A stretch of 48,087 bases of DNA from Prorocentrum cordatum. Lineage: Eukaryota; Sar; Dinophyceae; Prorocentrales; Prorocentraceae. The stretch's first letter is position 1. Each line of letters starts with the position of its first letter. The DNA lies in the NCBI GenBank assembly GCA_963575745.1, contig CAUYUJ010007233.1:1-48087 (forward strand). The letters are read 5' to 3'. The notes beneath the pieces were generated by a model. That model saw only the letters and a list, made by a program, of their open reading frames with translations. It searched no databases and was not told where the DNA came from. Positions 1-10,138 of the stretch are shown piece by piece. A program made the position numbers and the translations under genes.

Positions 1-215
1 AGGAGGCGGAGGAGGAGGAGGCGGAGGAGGAGAAGGCAGAGGCGGAGGAGAAAGAAACTCCGATGCCGACAGCAGGAGGAGGAGGAGGAGGAGGAGGAGG
101 AGGAGGAGGAGGAGGAGGAGGAGGAGGAGGAGTGGGAGGAGGAAGAGGATGAGGAGGCGGAGGAGGAGGAGGCGGAGGAGGCGGGCGAGGGGCGGGCTGG
201 ATGCCGAGGGTGAGC
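1..215 (+). repeat. GGA microsatellite tract, degenerate
   Basis: Purine-only GGA/AGG triplets with occasional GCG, AAA and T interruptions; a pure run occupies roughly 75-130. The long Arg-, Gly- or Glu-rich reading frames across it are products of the triplet period, not genes. The tract is cut by the window edge. Confidence 0.97.
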
Positions 216-1065
216 GCCGCCAACCGGCGAAGGACAGCCCTGCACATCGTGACGGCAGGGGCCGAGCGCGCCGACGGCGACCCCCCACGCGCCGAGCTGC
301 CCACAGAAGCGGTTTCATGTCGGCGGCCACGCGCGCAGCAGCATGGCGGTCACGAGAAAGCACGGGGGGCCGAAGCACGAGAGCCGGAGGGGCAGGCGGA
401 CCAGGAGAGGCGGCGGCCACGGCACCTGCACCAACAGAAGCGCGCACACACACACAATCGCTGCCCCCCTCCCCTGTCGGCCCCTGTGCCGAGCACGTGC
501 CCTGCGTGGCCCCGCGGGCCTTCTCCTCGGCCCCATCCGCGCCGTCCTTGCCCTCCATGTCCGCGTCGTTGTCCCAGTCCTCGGAGGCGGCGGCGCCGGG
601 CTGGCGTCGATCTGGGTGGGGTGCGGACGTCGAGCGGCGAAGCTGCATGCGCCCAGACGCGTCGCCAACTGTGGGGGAGGCATCTCATCGTCTGCGCATG
701 TGGAATGCTATAAAAAAAAACGCACTGCGCGCCTGGCCTCCACACACGAATTTCGATTGGGGGGCATGGGGGACGAGGGCGAGGACAGAGAGGAAGAGAG
801 GGGAGGAGCAGGAAGAGAAAGGCAGATGGGGATCTGACGTGCTTCTGCGGTGAGAAGCGGCAAACAAGTAGCTTCTCGAGGAAACGCTGAACACTCGTTG
901 CGCACACATCCGCATGCGTGCGAAAGGGCTCTTCCTATTGGGCCAGCCTCGCAGGCGATGCCGTAGAAACGCCAGGTCGAAGCGAATGGTGGGGGTGCCT
1001 TGATGGTCAGATGATCGGCGCAACTTCAGGTACACTAACTCTTCGAGTGGTGACCTGTTGCTTCT
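216..1065. other. GC-rich sequence without a supportable gene
   Basis: Non-repetitive, GC-rich sequence. Overlapping open frames of 120-230 codons exist on both strands, as expected from GC-rich DNA with few stop codons, but none has a recognisable motif or a frame clearly better than the others. An A9 run occurs at 711-719. Confidence 0.6.
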
Positions 1066-1410
1066 CCTCCCCCTCCTCCTCTTCCTCCTTCTCCTCCTCC
1101 TCTTCCGCTTCATCCCCCCTTGCTCCCCCTTCTCCGTCCTCCCCCTCCGTATCCTGCTCCTCCTTATGTTCCTTTTCCCTCCTCCTCGTCCTCATCCTCC
1201 TCTTCCTTCTCCTCCTGCCCTCCTCCTCAGCTACCGGCCTCCTCCTCCTCCTCCTCCTCCTCCTCCTCCTCCTCCTCCCCATCTCTTGCTGCTGCTCCTC
1301 CTCCCCCTCCTCCTTCCCTTGTTTTTTCGTCCTCCTCCTCCTGCGATCTCCTCCTCCAGCTCCTGCTCACGCTGCTCCCAATGTCCTCCTCCTGCCCTTG
1401 CTGCTGAAGG
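1066..1410. repeat. TCC microsatellite tract, degenerate
   Basis: Pyrimidine-rich TCC/CTC triplets with many C-run and T interruptions; the purest stretch is 1241-1280. Leu-, Ser- and Pro-rich translations are triplet artefacts. Confidence 0.95.
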
Positions 1411-1509
1411 CTACAGGGTCTCAATGAGATGCAGCCTGTCTTCTTCTCCCCCTCCCCCTCCATCCGTTTTATTTCTAAATATCTCCTCTCCGTTGCTCCC
1501 CCGGACGTG

Positions 1510-1860
1510 CCCGTGGGGCGGGCCGGGTGCCTCGCCCGAGACTTCCCCACCACTGCTGATCCTGAAGCCAGAAGCTTGCAACACCCCTGGGCCGTTTTCC
1601 AAATGGATCTCTCGCCTTAGGGCGGCCCGTTTTTAACATGGGACTGTCGAATTAGCGCTGCGCGCAACAACCTTGCAAGCTTGCACTCGCTCCACAGCGC
1701 TGCGCACCTTCGTCTTACAAGCTTGCGATCATTTCAGATGGAAGGTGGGCCGTTTTCAAAAGGGGGCTCTCGCCGCAGCGCTGCGCGCATGGGCCGGAAA
1801 CGTCCGCAGCAATTGCAGGGGCGGTGGGCGGTTGCTTGTCCAGGAGGGGCCGTCGCTGGA
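1510..1860 (+). repeat. Dispersed degenerate repeat related to 30.23-30.78 kb
   Basis: The stretch from 1515 (GGGCGGGCCGGGTGCCTCGC onward) aligns with 30234-30306, and the motif GGGCCGTTTTC followed by CTCTCGCC and a CGC-rich block recurs near 1590 and 1749, matching the 81-bp tandem unit at 30.3-30.8 kb. Decayed relative of that repeat in the same orientation. Confidence 0.6.
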
Positions 1861-2085
1861 GCTTCTTGCCTGCTGACGGCCAGAAGCGTTCGCTTGTGCA
1901 ACGTCTGGACGTGTGAGGGGCGGACCTTTTCACGATTGGGCCTTGGCCTGAGGCCCGAGGCTTCGTTGGACCTCGGGGCCGGAATCCTGAACGTGTGGTA
2001 CTGCTGCGCGGACGGAAGGCGGCTCCTGTTCGAGAGGGGGCTCCCGCCCTCGATGCTTCCTCGGCGCTCGTCGCCACGCGCGGGA

Positions 2086-2349
2086 ACCTGTGCAGCCGAG
2101 CTGCCCCGGACACGCAGCACGCAGCTCGTAGCGTGCTGACGCGGAAAGCTCCACCCGTGGACGGAACGCGCAGGTCTGGTGACCGATGCGTTCGCCGGGC
2201 GTGGGCCAACACGTGGGGACCTGTGCAGCCGAGCTGCCCCGACACGCAACACGCAGCTCGTGGCGTGCCGACGCGGAGCTCCCCCCGTGGACGGAACGCG
2301 CAGGTCTGGTGACCGATGCGTTCGCCGGGCGTGGGCCAACGCGTGCCGA
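2086..2349 (+). repeat. 133-bp direct tandem duplication (2 copies)
   Basis: Two consecutive units, 2086-2218 and 2219-2349, starting ACCTGTGCAGCCGAGCTGCC and ending CGTTCGCCGGGCGTGGGCC, nearly identical with a few substitutions and a 1-bp gap. The high identity implies a recent local duplication. Minus-strand translation repeats a similar peptide twice, but no family is recognised. Confidence 0.92.
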
Positions 2350-2378
2350 GCCAGCACGCCACGTGTCAACACGGACGA

Positions 2379-2475
2379 GGAGGAGGAGGAGGAGGAGGAG
2401 GAGGAGGAGGAGGAGGAGGAGGAGGAGGGCGGGAGGAGGAGGAGGAGGAGGAGGAGGAGGAGGAGGAGGAGGAGG
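2379..2475 (+). repeat. GGA microsatellite
   Basis: Near-pure GAG/AGG triplet run of about 95 bp directly after the 133-bp duplication. Confidence 0.96.
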
Positions 2476-2567
2476 ACGGTCGGTGCTACCTTTGGTAACG
2501 GGCGTCCCAGGGTAGCTGAGCTGCGCAAAGGGTTGCACGGGTGAGGACGGTCCTATCTCCACAAAAG

Positions 2568-2737
2568 TGAAGGGGCCCTGGGACACACAAATAAATACAC
2601 ACACAAATAAAAGGAATCCCCAACTTTTCCCATCTTTTCGGGTTTTCTGCCTTTCCCCCCCCACTTCCCATATGTTCCCATATTTTCGGGGGGAATCGAC
2701 GACTCAGTGTGTCTGTGTGTGCTTCTTTCCCTCCTGA
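2568..2737 (+). mobile_element. Family A short dispersed element, copy A1
   Basis: About 170 bp from TGAAGGGGCCCTGGGACACA to TTTCCCTCCTGA. It carries the family marks: an AATAAATACACAC block, two CCCATATTTTC-type stretches around a C-run, GGGGAATCGACGA and a TGTGTCTGTGTGT block. The flanks (AAAAG before, CCAAC after) show no duplication, unlike A2, A4, A6 and A8. Non-coding, so movement would need enzymes from elsewhere. Confidence 0.85.
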
Positions 2738-3371
2738 CCAACAGGGGCCTTCGCTGGATGCCTGCCTGAACTGCATGCTCGGCCACACGCCAAGCGCGAC
2801 CCCGGGGCAAGAGTGACCTCTGCTGCGCGGCCCCTCGAGGGCCGCGGGGGGGCCAAACCCGAGCGCGCCAGACGCTGCAGTGAACACGTACAGTAAGGAC
2901 GCGTGGCAAGGACGCACGACCCTCGGAGGCCGAAGTTGAAGTATCCTGGCCTGCGAAAATTGCTAGGGACGGGCCGCAGAGGCTGAGACGGGCAAGGACC
3001 CAAGGGCACCCTTGAAAAAGTCGTTTGTCCTTACTATGCGCGTTGACTGTACTCTCGCATCGCGTTCGGCGATCGGTGGACCCCATTGGGCCCGCACCAA
3101 AGGTCACTCTGGCGGAAGGCCACTCTTACGAGTAGTCGATCTGCTCGCACTCGGGAGCGGCCAAGAGGGGGGTGTCCAAGAGGGGGGGTGCAAATCATGA
3201 CCGGCGGCATGTGCGCGGCCCAGCGGAGGGGCCCGGGACGTAATGAGATAAGACGAGGCGCCAGGAGATCAGGGGAAGTATCATGGCCCCCGCCATGATA
3301 TCCACCCCCTCTAGTCATCACCCCCCTCTTTTCCGCCCCCGATCTTACGTGTAGTCGACATGTTTTGGTAG
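2738..3371. other. No gene or repeat recognised
   Basis: GC-rich sequence with short open frames in all phases. A small local duplication, AAGAGGGGGG(T)GT, occurs near 3163-3190. Nothing else can be supported. Confidence 0.5.
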
Positions 3372-3592
3372 TCCCCAAACGTGGTGGTGACAACACCTGG
3401 CGGTGAGTCTCGGGCGATTTGGTGTCACCACCCGGTTTGGGGACTCGTGCGGTTTTCCGAGGATGTCCCGGACACTGGTGGGTCCAGGAGTCACAAAACC
3501 CGGTGGTGACCCCGCGTCCCCAAACCCAGCGGTGACCTTTTGGGGGATTCCAGGTCGCCACCTGGTATCTCACCACCCGGTTTGGGGGTTCC
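3372..3592. mobile_element. Family B foldback element, copy B1
   Basis: The left arm (about 3372-3405, TCCCCAAACGTGGTGGTGAC) is the inverted match of the right arm (about 3558-3592), whose complement reads CCCCAAACCGGGTGGTGAG. Several internal GGTGGTGAC/GTCACCACC motifs give the middle further pairing. The same left arm occurs inverted at 23.40-23.44 kb (B2). No coding capacity. Confidence 0.75.
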
Positions 3593-3749
3593 CAAACCTC
3601 TGCGCCACTCCCCACCACCCGCCGGAAGAAGGATGCGGGGCCGCGCGTTCTCCCGAGAAACGGCGGGGGGGCCCTCGCCGGAGCGGCAGGCCCTGTCGGC
3701 TGGCCGGTCTCTGAAGGAGAGGCGCTTCTGGAAGCTCGTCGGGGCTATG
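3593..3749. other. Spacer between B1 and the GGA tract
   Basis: GC-rich unique sequence; no gene or repeat seen. Confidence 0.5.
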
Positions 3750-4235
3750 GAGGAGGGAGGAGGGAGGAGGGAGGAGGGTGGAGGGAGGAGGGAGTGAGGA
3801 GGATGGGAGGAGGGAGGAGGGGAGGTGGGAGGAGGGAGGAGGGAGGAGGGAGGAGGAGGAGGAGGAGGGAGGAGGAGGAGGAGGAGGCGGATGAGGTAGG
3901 AGGAGGAGGAGGAGGAGGAGGATGGAGGTGAGGAGGAGGAGGAGGAGGAGGAGGAGGATGTGGAGGGAGGGAGGGAGGGAGGGATGGGAGGGAGGGATGG
4001 GAGGGATGGAGAGAGGGAGGAGGGAGGAGAGGAAGGAGGAGGGAGGGGCGGGAGGAGGAGGAGGAGGGAGGATGGGAGGAGGAGGCGAGGAGGAGGAGGA
4101 GGGGGAGGAGGAGGAGAGGAGGAGGAGGAGGTGAGGAGGAGGAGGGAGGATGGGAGGAGGGGAGGGAGGAGGGGGAGGAGGGAGGAGGAGGAGCAGGAGG
4201 AGGAGCAGGAGGAGGAGGAGGAGGAGGAGGGACGG
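3750..4235 (+). repeat. Long degenerate GGA/GGGA purine tract
   Basis: About 485 bp of almost pure purine on the plus strand. GGA triplets alternate with GGGA and GGAGG units (for example 3965-4025) and occasional T, so it is less regular than the other GGA tracts. Confidence 0.96.
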
Positions 4236-4330
4236 GAGGGTGTATGGCAGCATCGCTGATGCATCTTGGGCTTGCTCTGGCTTTCCTTCGCCTTCTCCTC
4301 CCTCCTCGGTTCTCTCGCTTCCTCCTGCTG
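4236..4330 (+). repeat. Family G dispersed flank, copy G1
   Basis: After the GGA tract comes GGCAGCATCGCTGATGCATC and TTGGGCTTGCTCTGG, then a pyrimidine-rich CCTTCTCCTCCC stretch. The same order (GGA tract, this core, TCC-rich DNA) occurs at 31.33-31.42 kb (G2), so the microsatellite appears to be part of a dispersed unit. Confidence 0.6.
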
Positions 4331-4469
4331 GGGCTCCTGCTGCTGCTCATCCTTTCCAGCCCCCCTCCCTTACGACACCGCATCGCGAGGCCCCTGAACC
4401 GACACGGACAAAACGCCAATAAGCATCTCCTCTGGCAGGCGCACCGTGAAGCGGCCTGGCGCCAGTGCT

Positions 4470-5210
4470 TTAGGGCGGCTGCGTATCAGCGCGCACTCCT
4501 TCTGCTTCAACTTTTGCGTCTACTCCAACCAAAGCTGCTGCCGCTTTCCCCTCCCCTATCCCCCAGTTACTCCGCATCCAGCTCTCCCTCATCCACCTTC
4601 GACTTGGCGTCGCCGCGTCCTTTTCCGCCTCCGCCTCCTTCTCCTTTCCTTCTGCTGGCGGACTCCTTCCTGGGGTCAATCCCTCGCGCCATTCTCCTTC
4701 CAACCCTTCTTCACATTCCTTCTGCCTCCCTTGCGTATTGCCCCTGGCGAACCCCTCCCCCACACTTGCGGCAGCTCCATGTCTACAGGCACCCTGATCA
4801 CTGGTGGGGTCCTCTTCTGCCATCTCGACGCCGTCGTACTCTCGGTCGAACTCCTCGTCCTCGCCGTACGAGTCTCGCCATGGTGGCCAAGCCTCCCGGG
4901 GAGGTGCGCAGCACGGCAGGACAGAGATCACGCCGCGACTGGCCTCGCCACGAGCAGGGGCGTGATGCACGCAGCTGTGGCGCAGCAGTGAGCGCAGGCT
5001 GCTCTTCCAGCTCTCTCGAGCACACGCTAACACGGATGCCGGCTCCAGGGGGATCCTGCGCGCGGGCGCCACCAGTGCACGGCCTTCCCGGCCACGCAGC
5101 TCGCCGTTCTCGCGTGGGAACGTGACCCGCCGCGATATCCACCCGCCTTGATCCACATCTGCGTTTCCTCTCCTCCTCCTCCTCCCCCGATCCCCTCCCT
5201 CTCCGCACAT
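4470..5210 (-). CDS. Possible hypothetical protein, acidic, about 246 aa
   Basis: An open frame on the minus strand from an ATG at 5208-5210 to a stop at 4470-4472; it stays open a little upstream. It avoids the triplet-repeat character of most frames here. The middle is strongly acidic and tyrosine-bearing (motifs such as WRDSYGEDEEFDREYDGVEM), and the C-terminal third is Glu/Lys/Ala-rich and could form a coiled coil. No family, signal peptide or membrane segment is recognised. The region is locally free of the dispersed elements, which fits a gene, but the opposite strand is also open, so GC-driven chance openness cannot be excluded. Dinoflagellate genes often have introns, so this could be one exon. 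Confidence 0.35.
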   Translation of the reverse strand: MCGEGGDRGRRRRRGNADVDQGGWISRRVTFPRENGELRGREGRALVAPARRIPLEPASVLACARESWKSSLRSLLRHSCVHHAPARGEASRGVISVLPCCAPPREAWPPWRDSYGEDEEFDREYDGVEMAEEDPTSDQGACRHGAAASVGEGFARGNTQGRQKECEEGLEGEWREGLTPGRSPPAEGKEKEAEAEKDAATPSRRWMRESWMRSNWGIGEGKAAAALVGVDAKVEAEGVRADTQPP

Positions 5211-5256
5211 CCTCCCCTCTTGCTCGCCGGCGCGCACAAGGGGGGCTAGGGGGCAT

Positions 5257-5369
5257 GAGGGGAAAGCTTCTTAGGAGGAGGCCGCTTCTTAGAAGGCGCC
5301 GGCGCTACATCCATGGAGAAGGCCCGCGCCCTGTAAGAAATAGGGGTGTTTCTCAGAAGCTTTCCCCCC
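5257..5369. repeat. Small foldback sequence
   Basis: GGGGAAAGCTTCT at 5259-5271 is repeated as the perfect inverted copy AGAAGCTTTCCCC at 5355-5367, enclosing about 83 bp. It could be a remnant of a miniature inverted-repeat element; no second copy was recognised. Confidence 0.5.
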
Positions 5370-5747
5370 TCCCCCTGCCGACTTGCGCTGATGAGCCTGC
5401 CCCAGGGGTGTGGGCGGCTCGTGGGGCGGCGCAGGCCCGCTCAGCTTAGAATCGCGTGCTGGGCTGCGCCGCCGCCGCCGCTCCCTTCCTTCTGCCTCTG
5501 CTCGCATGCTATGCCGTGCTCGCCCGGTGCAGGAGCAGCGGGATACCATCTGGGCGTCGATCTAAAACGGGTCCTACGCGAGATAACACGGCGACCTTGC
5601 GCCGCAGCTTACGCGGGCCGCCACCGCGGCACGATACATCGGAAACGAGTGCGCTTGCGCGCGACCTTTCGAGGGCAGCCTGCGCGCCAGTGCCGGTGGA
5701 GACGAACCCGTTTTTTTCCGCGTCGCTGGCGAGCGACGCCTTCCCCC
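5370..5747. other. No feature recognised
   Basis: GC-rich unique sequence with overlapping open frames on both strands. The end, CTGGCGAGCGACGCCTTC (5728-5745), is partly duplicated after the next TCC tract. Confidence 0.5.
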
Positions 5748-5866
5748 TCCTCCTCCTCCCTCCTCCTCCTCCTCCTCCTCCTCCTCCTCCTCCTCCTCCT
5801 CCCCCCTCCTCCTCCCTCCTCCTCCTCCCTCCTCCTCCTCCTCCTTCTCCTCCTCCTCCTCCTCCA
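5748..5866. repeat. TCC microsatellite bounded by a partial direct repeat
   Basis: Near-pure TCC run. It is preceded by CTGGCGAGCGACGCCTTC and followed by CTGGCGCGCCTTC, the same sequence less five bases. Confidence 0.9.
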
Positions 5867-5994
5867 ACTGGCGCGCCTTCGGCCGGCCGCTGCCGCGGGG
5901 GGCTGGCCTCTCGGACACCTGGGGGTCAGGGTCCGTGCCTCTATGGTGCCCCGCGACCGGGCCAAACGAGCGGGATAATTCGACCGAACCCCAT

Positions 5995-6207
5995 TTTGGA
6001 CACCCGAAATGGGTACCGAAAGAATGGGTACAATACCCAACAACAAGTGTTGTCCCAAACCAACAGCGGCCGCTGTTGGGCGGGCGGCCTTCTGTCTCGA
6101 ATGGATACAGGCCGCGGCGGCGCGGACAGCGAATCCTGTTCAGAATGAACAGGAACTGCTGTTGGGCATCGTACCCGTTCTTTCCGTGCCCATCCCGGGC
6201 GTCCAGA
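5995..6207. mobile_element. Family K inverted-repeat element, copy K1, with 5-bp duplication
   Basis: A 213-bp element with terminal inverted repeats of about 52 bp: left arm from TTTGGACACCCGAAATGGGT (5995), right arm 6156-6207, whose complement begins TCTGGACGCCCGGGATGGGC. It is flanked by CCCAT on both sides (5990-5994 and 6208-6212), a 5-bp target-site duplication. The interior holds a perfect 20-bp palindrome (CCAACAGCGGCCGCTGTTGG, 6060-6079). A second copy, K2, lies at 21.96-22.23 kb. Non-coding; a miniature DNA transposon is the natural reading. Confidence 0.88.
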
Positions 6208-6212
6208 CCCAT

Positions 6213-6603
6213 CACGCAGAACATATGGTTCCGGCAGGGAAACCTAAGCCAGAGCAGCCTCCCCTCCCCGCCTCGTTTCTTTTGCTGACGCTGCGCAGGC
6301 ATGCACCGCACAGCTGGCATGCGAGGCACCTGCAACATGCAAATCAGACTTGGACGACAGGACCTTGCGGCCAGGAACTTTTGTTTAATGTGTCGCGCCG
6401 CGCGATCGGACAGCGTGTCGCTCCGCTCCGCGAAGCGGGAGGCCAGGCGAAATTCGTAGCGTTGGCACTTGGGGACTGGGGCGTGGTTAGCGTGTCGCCC
6501 CGAGACTTAGTGGGCCACACACACGCACTCATGCACACATGCACTCATGCACACACAAGTCAAACGACCCTGTCGGCGTGTGGAAGAGGCTGTTCCGTTT
6601 GAC
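6213..6603. other. No gene recognised; short CACA/ATGC repeat at 6515-6556
   Basis: Unique sequence of intermediate GC. ACACACGCACTCATGCACAC-type repeats near 6517-6556 form a small minisatellite. Confidence 0.5.
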
Positions 6604-6656
6604 TCGTCGTCGTCGTCGTCATCGTCGTGGTCGTTGTCGTCGTCGTCGCCTTCGCC
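6604..6656. repeat. CGT/TCG microsatellite
   Basis: TCG triplets with single interruptions. The same motif expands at 7396-7455 and 42374-42445, each time ending in GTGGTCGT-type variants. Confidence 0.9.
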
Positions 6657-6758
6657 GTTCCCCTCTCCTTTCCCTAGGCCGTTCGTAAGTCGAAGGGAAG
6701 ACCCTTCCCTTTGATCCCTTCCCCGCCGGGGGGGAGGTCCAGGGGAGGTCCCGGGGGG

Positions 6759-6829
6759 GGTCGCCACCCAGATACGACTACCCCCCCGGAGGGGGGGGTC
6801 GCCACCCAGATACGACTCCCCCCTGGGCG
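6759..6829 (+). repeat. Short direct repeat (about 32 bp x 2)
   Basis: GGTCGCCACCCAGATACGAC occurs twice (first at about 6759, second at about 6797), separated by a C7/G8-rich spacer that is itself palindromic. Confidence 0.85.
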
Positions 6830-6949
6830 GTTCGGGGGCCCAGAAACGCCCCAAGAACGCAAAAGTGCCCCAAGATACCCCGAAGACGGTGCTCGAGGGC
6901 TCCGAATCACCGAAGTATCGATCCAAGTCGCCGAAGTAGCCTCCAGACG

Positions 6950-7394
6950 GCTCAAAAGGTTTCAAAACGCCTCAAGAGGCCTCCAAGAAGACTCCCAAGA
7001 GGGCCCCAAGGGGCAAACATCATCGAGTTCCCTTACGTTTTTGAAAGGTTTCGACATTCTCGCCTTGTCAGCTTCCAGACGCTCCAAGACAGGCCAAGAG
7101 GCCTCAAAGACCGCCCCAAGATAGTCCAGAGGCCTTCAAGGCAGCCCGAGAGGCCCCCAAGACGTCCTCAAGAGGGAGCCCAGACGAGGGACCCGAACGG
7201 TCATTTCGAGCCGCCCTCGGCCTGAGAAGCTCCCAGGAGGCCCCCAGAGGCCCCTAAGACGCCCCCCAAGAGGCCCCAAGAGGCCCCCAAGAAACCCCCG
7301 GGAAGCCCCAAGAGGCCCTCACGATGCTCCCAAGCGGCCCCCAAGAGCCTCCCAAGAGGCCCCCCAAACTACCCCCAAGAAGCACCCGCGAGCG

Positions 7395-7395
<1 letters not shown>
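6950..7395 (+). repeat. 11-12-bp minisatellite, CCCAAGAGGCC type
   Basis: Degenerate tandem array with consensus near CCCCAAGAGGCC, most regular at 7085-7375. Related arrays lie at 31.95-32.24 kb and 32.44-32.62 kb. No coding frame persists through it. Confidence 0.85.
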
Positions 7396-7434
<39 letters not shown>

Positions 7435-7455
7435 TCGTCGTCGTCGTGGTCGTCG
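7396..7455 (+). repeat. TCG microsatellite
   Basis: Near-pure TCG triplets, about 55 bp, immediately after the minisatellite. Confidence 0.95.
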
Positions 7456-7496
7456 CCATTCAGGGTCGGCGACGCTGGCCGCAAAGCCTTCGCAAT

Positions 7497-7830
7497 ACAA
7501 ACACACCCACGAACACAGCGCACACAAACGCACCCCCCCACACACATACACACACACACACACACGCGCCCACGCCACACCCACACCCACCCACGCACAC
7601 ACACATACACACCCCCTACGCACGCACACACAGACACACAGACACACAGACACACAGACACACAGACGCACACACGCACACACGCACACACGCACACACG
7701 CACACACGCACACACGCACACACGCACACACGCACACACGCACACACGCACACACGCACACGCGCACAAACGCACGTACGGACGCACACGCGCACACACG
7801 CACGCACGCACGCACACACACACGCGCGCG
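7497..7830 (+). repeat. CA-rich compound microsatellite with an 8-bp CACACACG array
   Basis: CA repeats with CG interruptions. At about 7665-7760 the interruption is regular and gives an 8-bp period (CACACACG), preceded by CAGACACA units at 7628-7665. Cys/Val- and His/Thr-rich open frames here are artefacts. Confidence 0.96.
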
Positions 7831-8420
7831 GGATTTCATCATTTTAAAATGGCAAGTTCAAACACATATCGGCTTTCAATGCTTATGGGCGTCGCTCTTA
7901 AACGCAAAGCCGTTTTGCGCGTATAGTATACTGCACTTGACACCCGGCGTGTTCAACGTTGTCCTCGCATTCTTCAAAACAATATCTTTCGCTCGAGGCA
8001 ACCTTGCTGTCGGGACATCTTTTTGACTGCAACGGCAAGGTGTGGAACGCCCTCCTGCGCTACATACAACGCAGGGTGTGGCAACCCCACCTGCGTTCGA
8101 CTGCGATCCCGCTGGTGCACCTCCTTCCCAACACCCCCTTGGTGATCCTCATTTTCCTCCATCTCTTTGTTTTTCTCTGCTTCTCCATCTCATTTCTCCT
8201 TCCCCTCGGATCCGACTTCATATTCGTCTTTTTGTCAATTCCCCGTGCTGCTTGCTTGCATGCTGTTATTCTTTCTCTTCTGAGCCTGGACACGCATGTT
8301 CCTCTTGTATACAACAGAATATACAACACATGTGTGTGCACATCTATACATAGTTGTGTAGACGCATATAGAGATGACGAGGGAGTGAGCGAGAAGGATA
8401 GACATGTAGAGAGAGAGATA
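7831..8420. other. Lower-GC unique sequence; a weak 154-codon frame only
   Basis: About 590 bp of visibly lower GC than the neighbours. A plus-strand frame runs 7959-8423 and would encode a hydrophobic, Leu/Phe-rich central segment, but it has no ATG at its start and runs into GA repeats. I do not call it a gene. Confidence 0.45.
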
Positions 8421-8461
8421 TAGCGCGAGAGAGAGAGAGAGTGATATATATATATATATAT

Positions 8462-8496
<35 letters not shown>

Positions 8497-8625
8497 CACA
8501 CACACACACAACAACGACAGAGCGAAAGAGAGAGAGAGAGATAGAGAACGCTATATACAGACATATATATATATATGTATATATATACACATATACACAT
8601 ATCTATAACTATAGAGCGAGAGCGG

Positions 8626-8659
<34 letters not shown>

Positions 8660-8680
8660 GATCGAGAAAGAGAACGAGAT
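8421..8680. repeat. GA/TA/CA compound dinucleotide repeat
   Basis: AGAGAG runs alternate with TATATA runs (8443-8462, 8560-8590) and a short CACACA run near 8497. Ser/Leu/Tyr-rich frames are artefacts. Confidence 0.95.
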
Positions 8681-9300
8681 AACCATATACTCTTCCGCCT
8701 CCTGTTGTTCCTGCTCGTGGTTCCCCCTGCCCCTCCTCCTCCTCCCTCCCTCGCGGGGTGCCTGCTCGCCGTCCCCGGGCTCGGGCTCGGCCTCGGCCTC
8801 CTCCTCGGGCTCCTGCCGAGGAGCAGGAGGGACCACGGGGAAGACGAGCGAGGGGAGGACGAGAACAGGGGCAGAACAGGGGGAGGACGAGACAAGGGAG
8901 AAGAGCAGGGGGGGACGATGGTCGAGAGAGGGGGGGGGGGGGGGGGAGGAGCCGGCTCCTCTCGGTGGGCCGAGAAGGGGGCGCGCTCCACGCAGCCAGG
9001 CGCGCGGAGGGCGTAACACCTCCCTTCCTCCCTTCCCCTCCCCTCCCTCCCCCTGCCTCTCGTGCCCCCCCCCCGCCCCCTCCCCTCGCCCTGCCCCTCC
9101 TCCTCTGCCTTCTCCCACCTCCCCCATCCCCCCTGCCCTCGCCCTGCCTCTCCCGTCCCTGCCCTCGCCCCTGCCCTCGCCCCTGCCCTCGCCCTCGTCC
9201 ACCCCCCGTCCCTCGTCCCCCCCCCCGTCCCTCCCCCGCCTGCCTCTCCCCCCCTGCCTTCTCCCACCCTTCCCCCCCCCCCTCCCCCCTGCATTCCCCG
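8681..9300. repeat. GC-rich purine- then pyrimidine-biased low-complexity DNA
   Basis: Purine-rich on the plus strand at 8815-8950, including a G-run near 8933-8946, then C/CCT-rich at 9020-9295 with CCCTCGCC units repeated at 9135-9200. Several very long frames (over 300 codons) cross this on the minus strand; all are low-complexity Gly/Arg/Pro. Confidence 0.8.
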
Positions 9301-9640
9301 AGCGGTGCCTGCACCCGGGGCGCGCTCCCGAGGCGGTGGCTGGCTGGGTGTGCCGGGCCCGCCGCCCGGGTGGCCGCGCGTGGGCGCCTCGTCGGCGGCC
9401 CGCGCGTCGCGCTGCCTGGGCGGGCCACGTTCCTGCCGGGCCGGCACGGCGGCCGCCCCGTGGGCGCCTCGTGCGCCGGCGGGGTGTGCGCGCCGGGCGC
9501 TCGCCAGGGAGCGCCGCGCGTGGGAGCCCGTGCAGGCGCCTGCGCGGGCTGGGTGCGCCGGGCTGTCGCCCAGCGGCCGCGCGTGGGCGACGGGTCGCCA
9601 CCCCACGCGCTGTTGACACCCATCGCGTGCGCCAGAGGCG
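9301..9640. repeat. Degenerate GC-rich repeat (GCGTGGGCGCCTCG motif)
   Basis: CCGCGCGTGGGCGCCTCG-like motifs recur near 9375, 9460, 9515 and 9575 with GCCGGGC spacers. A decayed GC-rich minisatellite is more likely than coding DNA, although all frames are open. Confidence 0.55.
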
Positions 9641-9648
9641 CGTTCGCG

Positions 9649-9775
9649 TTTTTTATATATAAAAAATCTGAAAACGAATTTAATACTTATATTTTAGTAT
9701 ATGATGATTATTATTATTACTAGTATGTTTTCTATTACTACTACTAGTACTATTACTATTAAAACCTTCAAGAGA
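9649..9775. other. AT-rich island
   Basis: Abrupt switch to almost pure A/T: TTTTTTATATATAAAAAA, then ATT and ACT triplets (9703-9760). It is an outlier in a window dominated by GC-rich DNA. Confidence 0.85.
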
Positions 9776-10129
9776 CCGAAAATCCCCCCCCTGCCGAAGC
9801 TGGACCCAGCCGCCTCCCTCCGCGCATGGCGCCGTCATGGTTAGTCTGCACGATCGTTCATGTTACAAGATCCAAGCATACCATGCCAACTGGCGCGCTA
9901 TCGCCCCCCACCCACACCCTGTCAACAAGAAGCATTACTATGTGGTGCGCGCGCTTTGATGCAACAAATGCGTTTTGTCAGAATCGAAAGGGAGTGATAC
10001 CATGCGGTCCACATGCGCGTGTACATACCAACATCATTCAAACCGCATGGGCCGTTGAGACACGTCCAGAAATACGTGCACGGATGGCATTTTCCCTAAA
10101 CGGTGCTCGCACTTAGGAGCTTCTTACTT
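9776..10129. other. No feature recognised
   Basis: Medium-GC unique sequence downstream of the retroelement relic's 3' end. A 96-codon plus-strand frame (9826-10116) has no recognisable motif. Confidence 0.5.
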
Positions 10130-10138
10130 CTGCTCTAA

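Noticed and set aside
7254-7842. Cys/Val-rich frames over the CA repeats
   Set aside because: They are direct translations of CACACACG-type repeats and start and end with the array.
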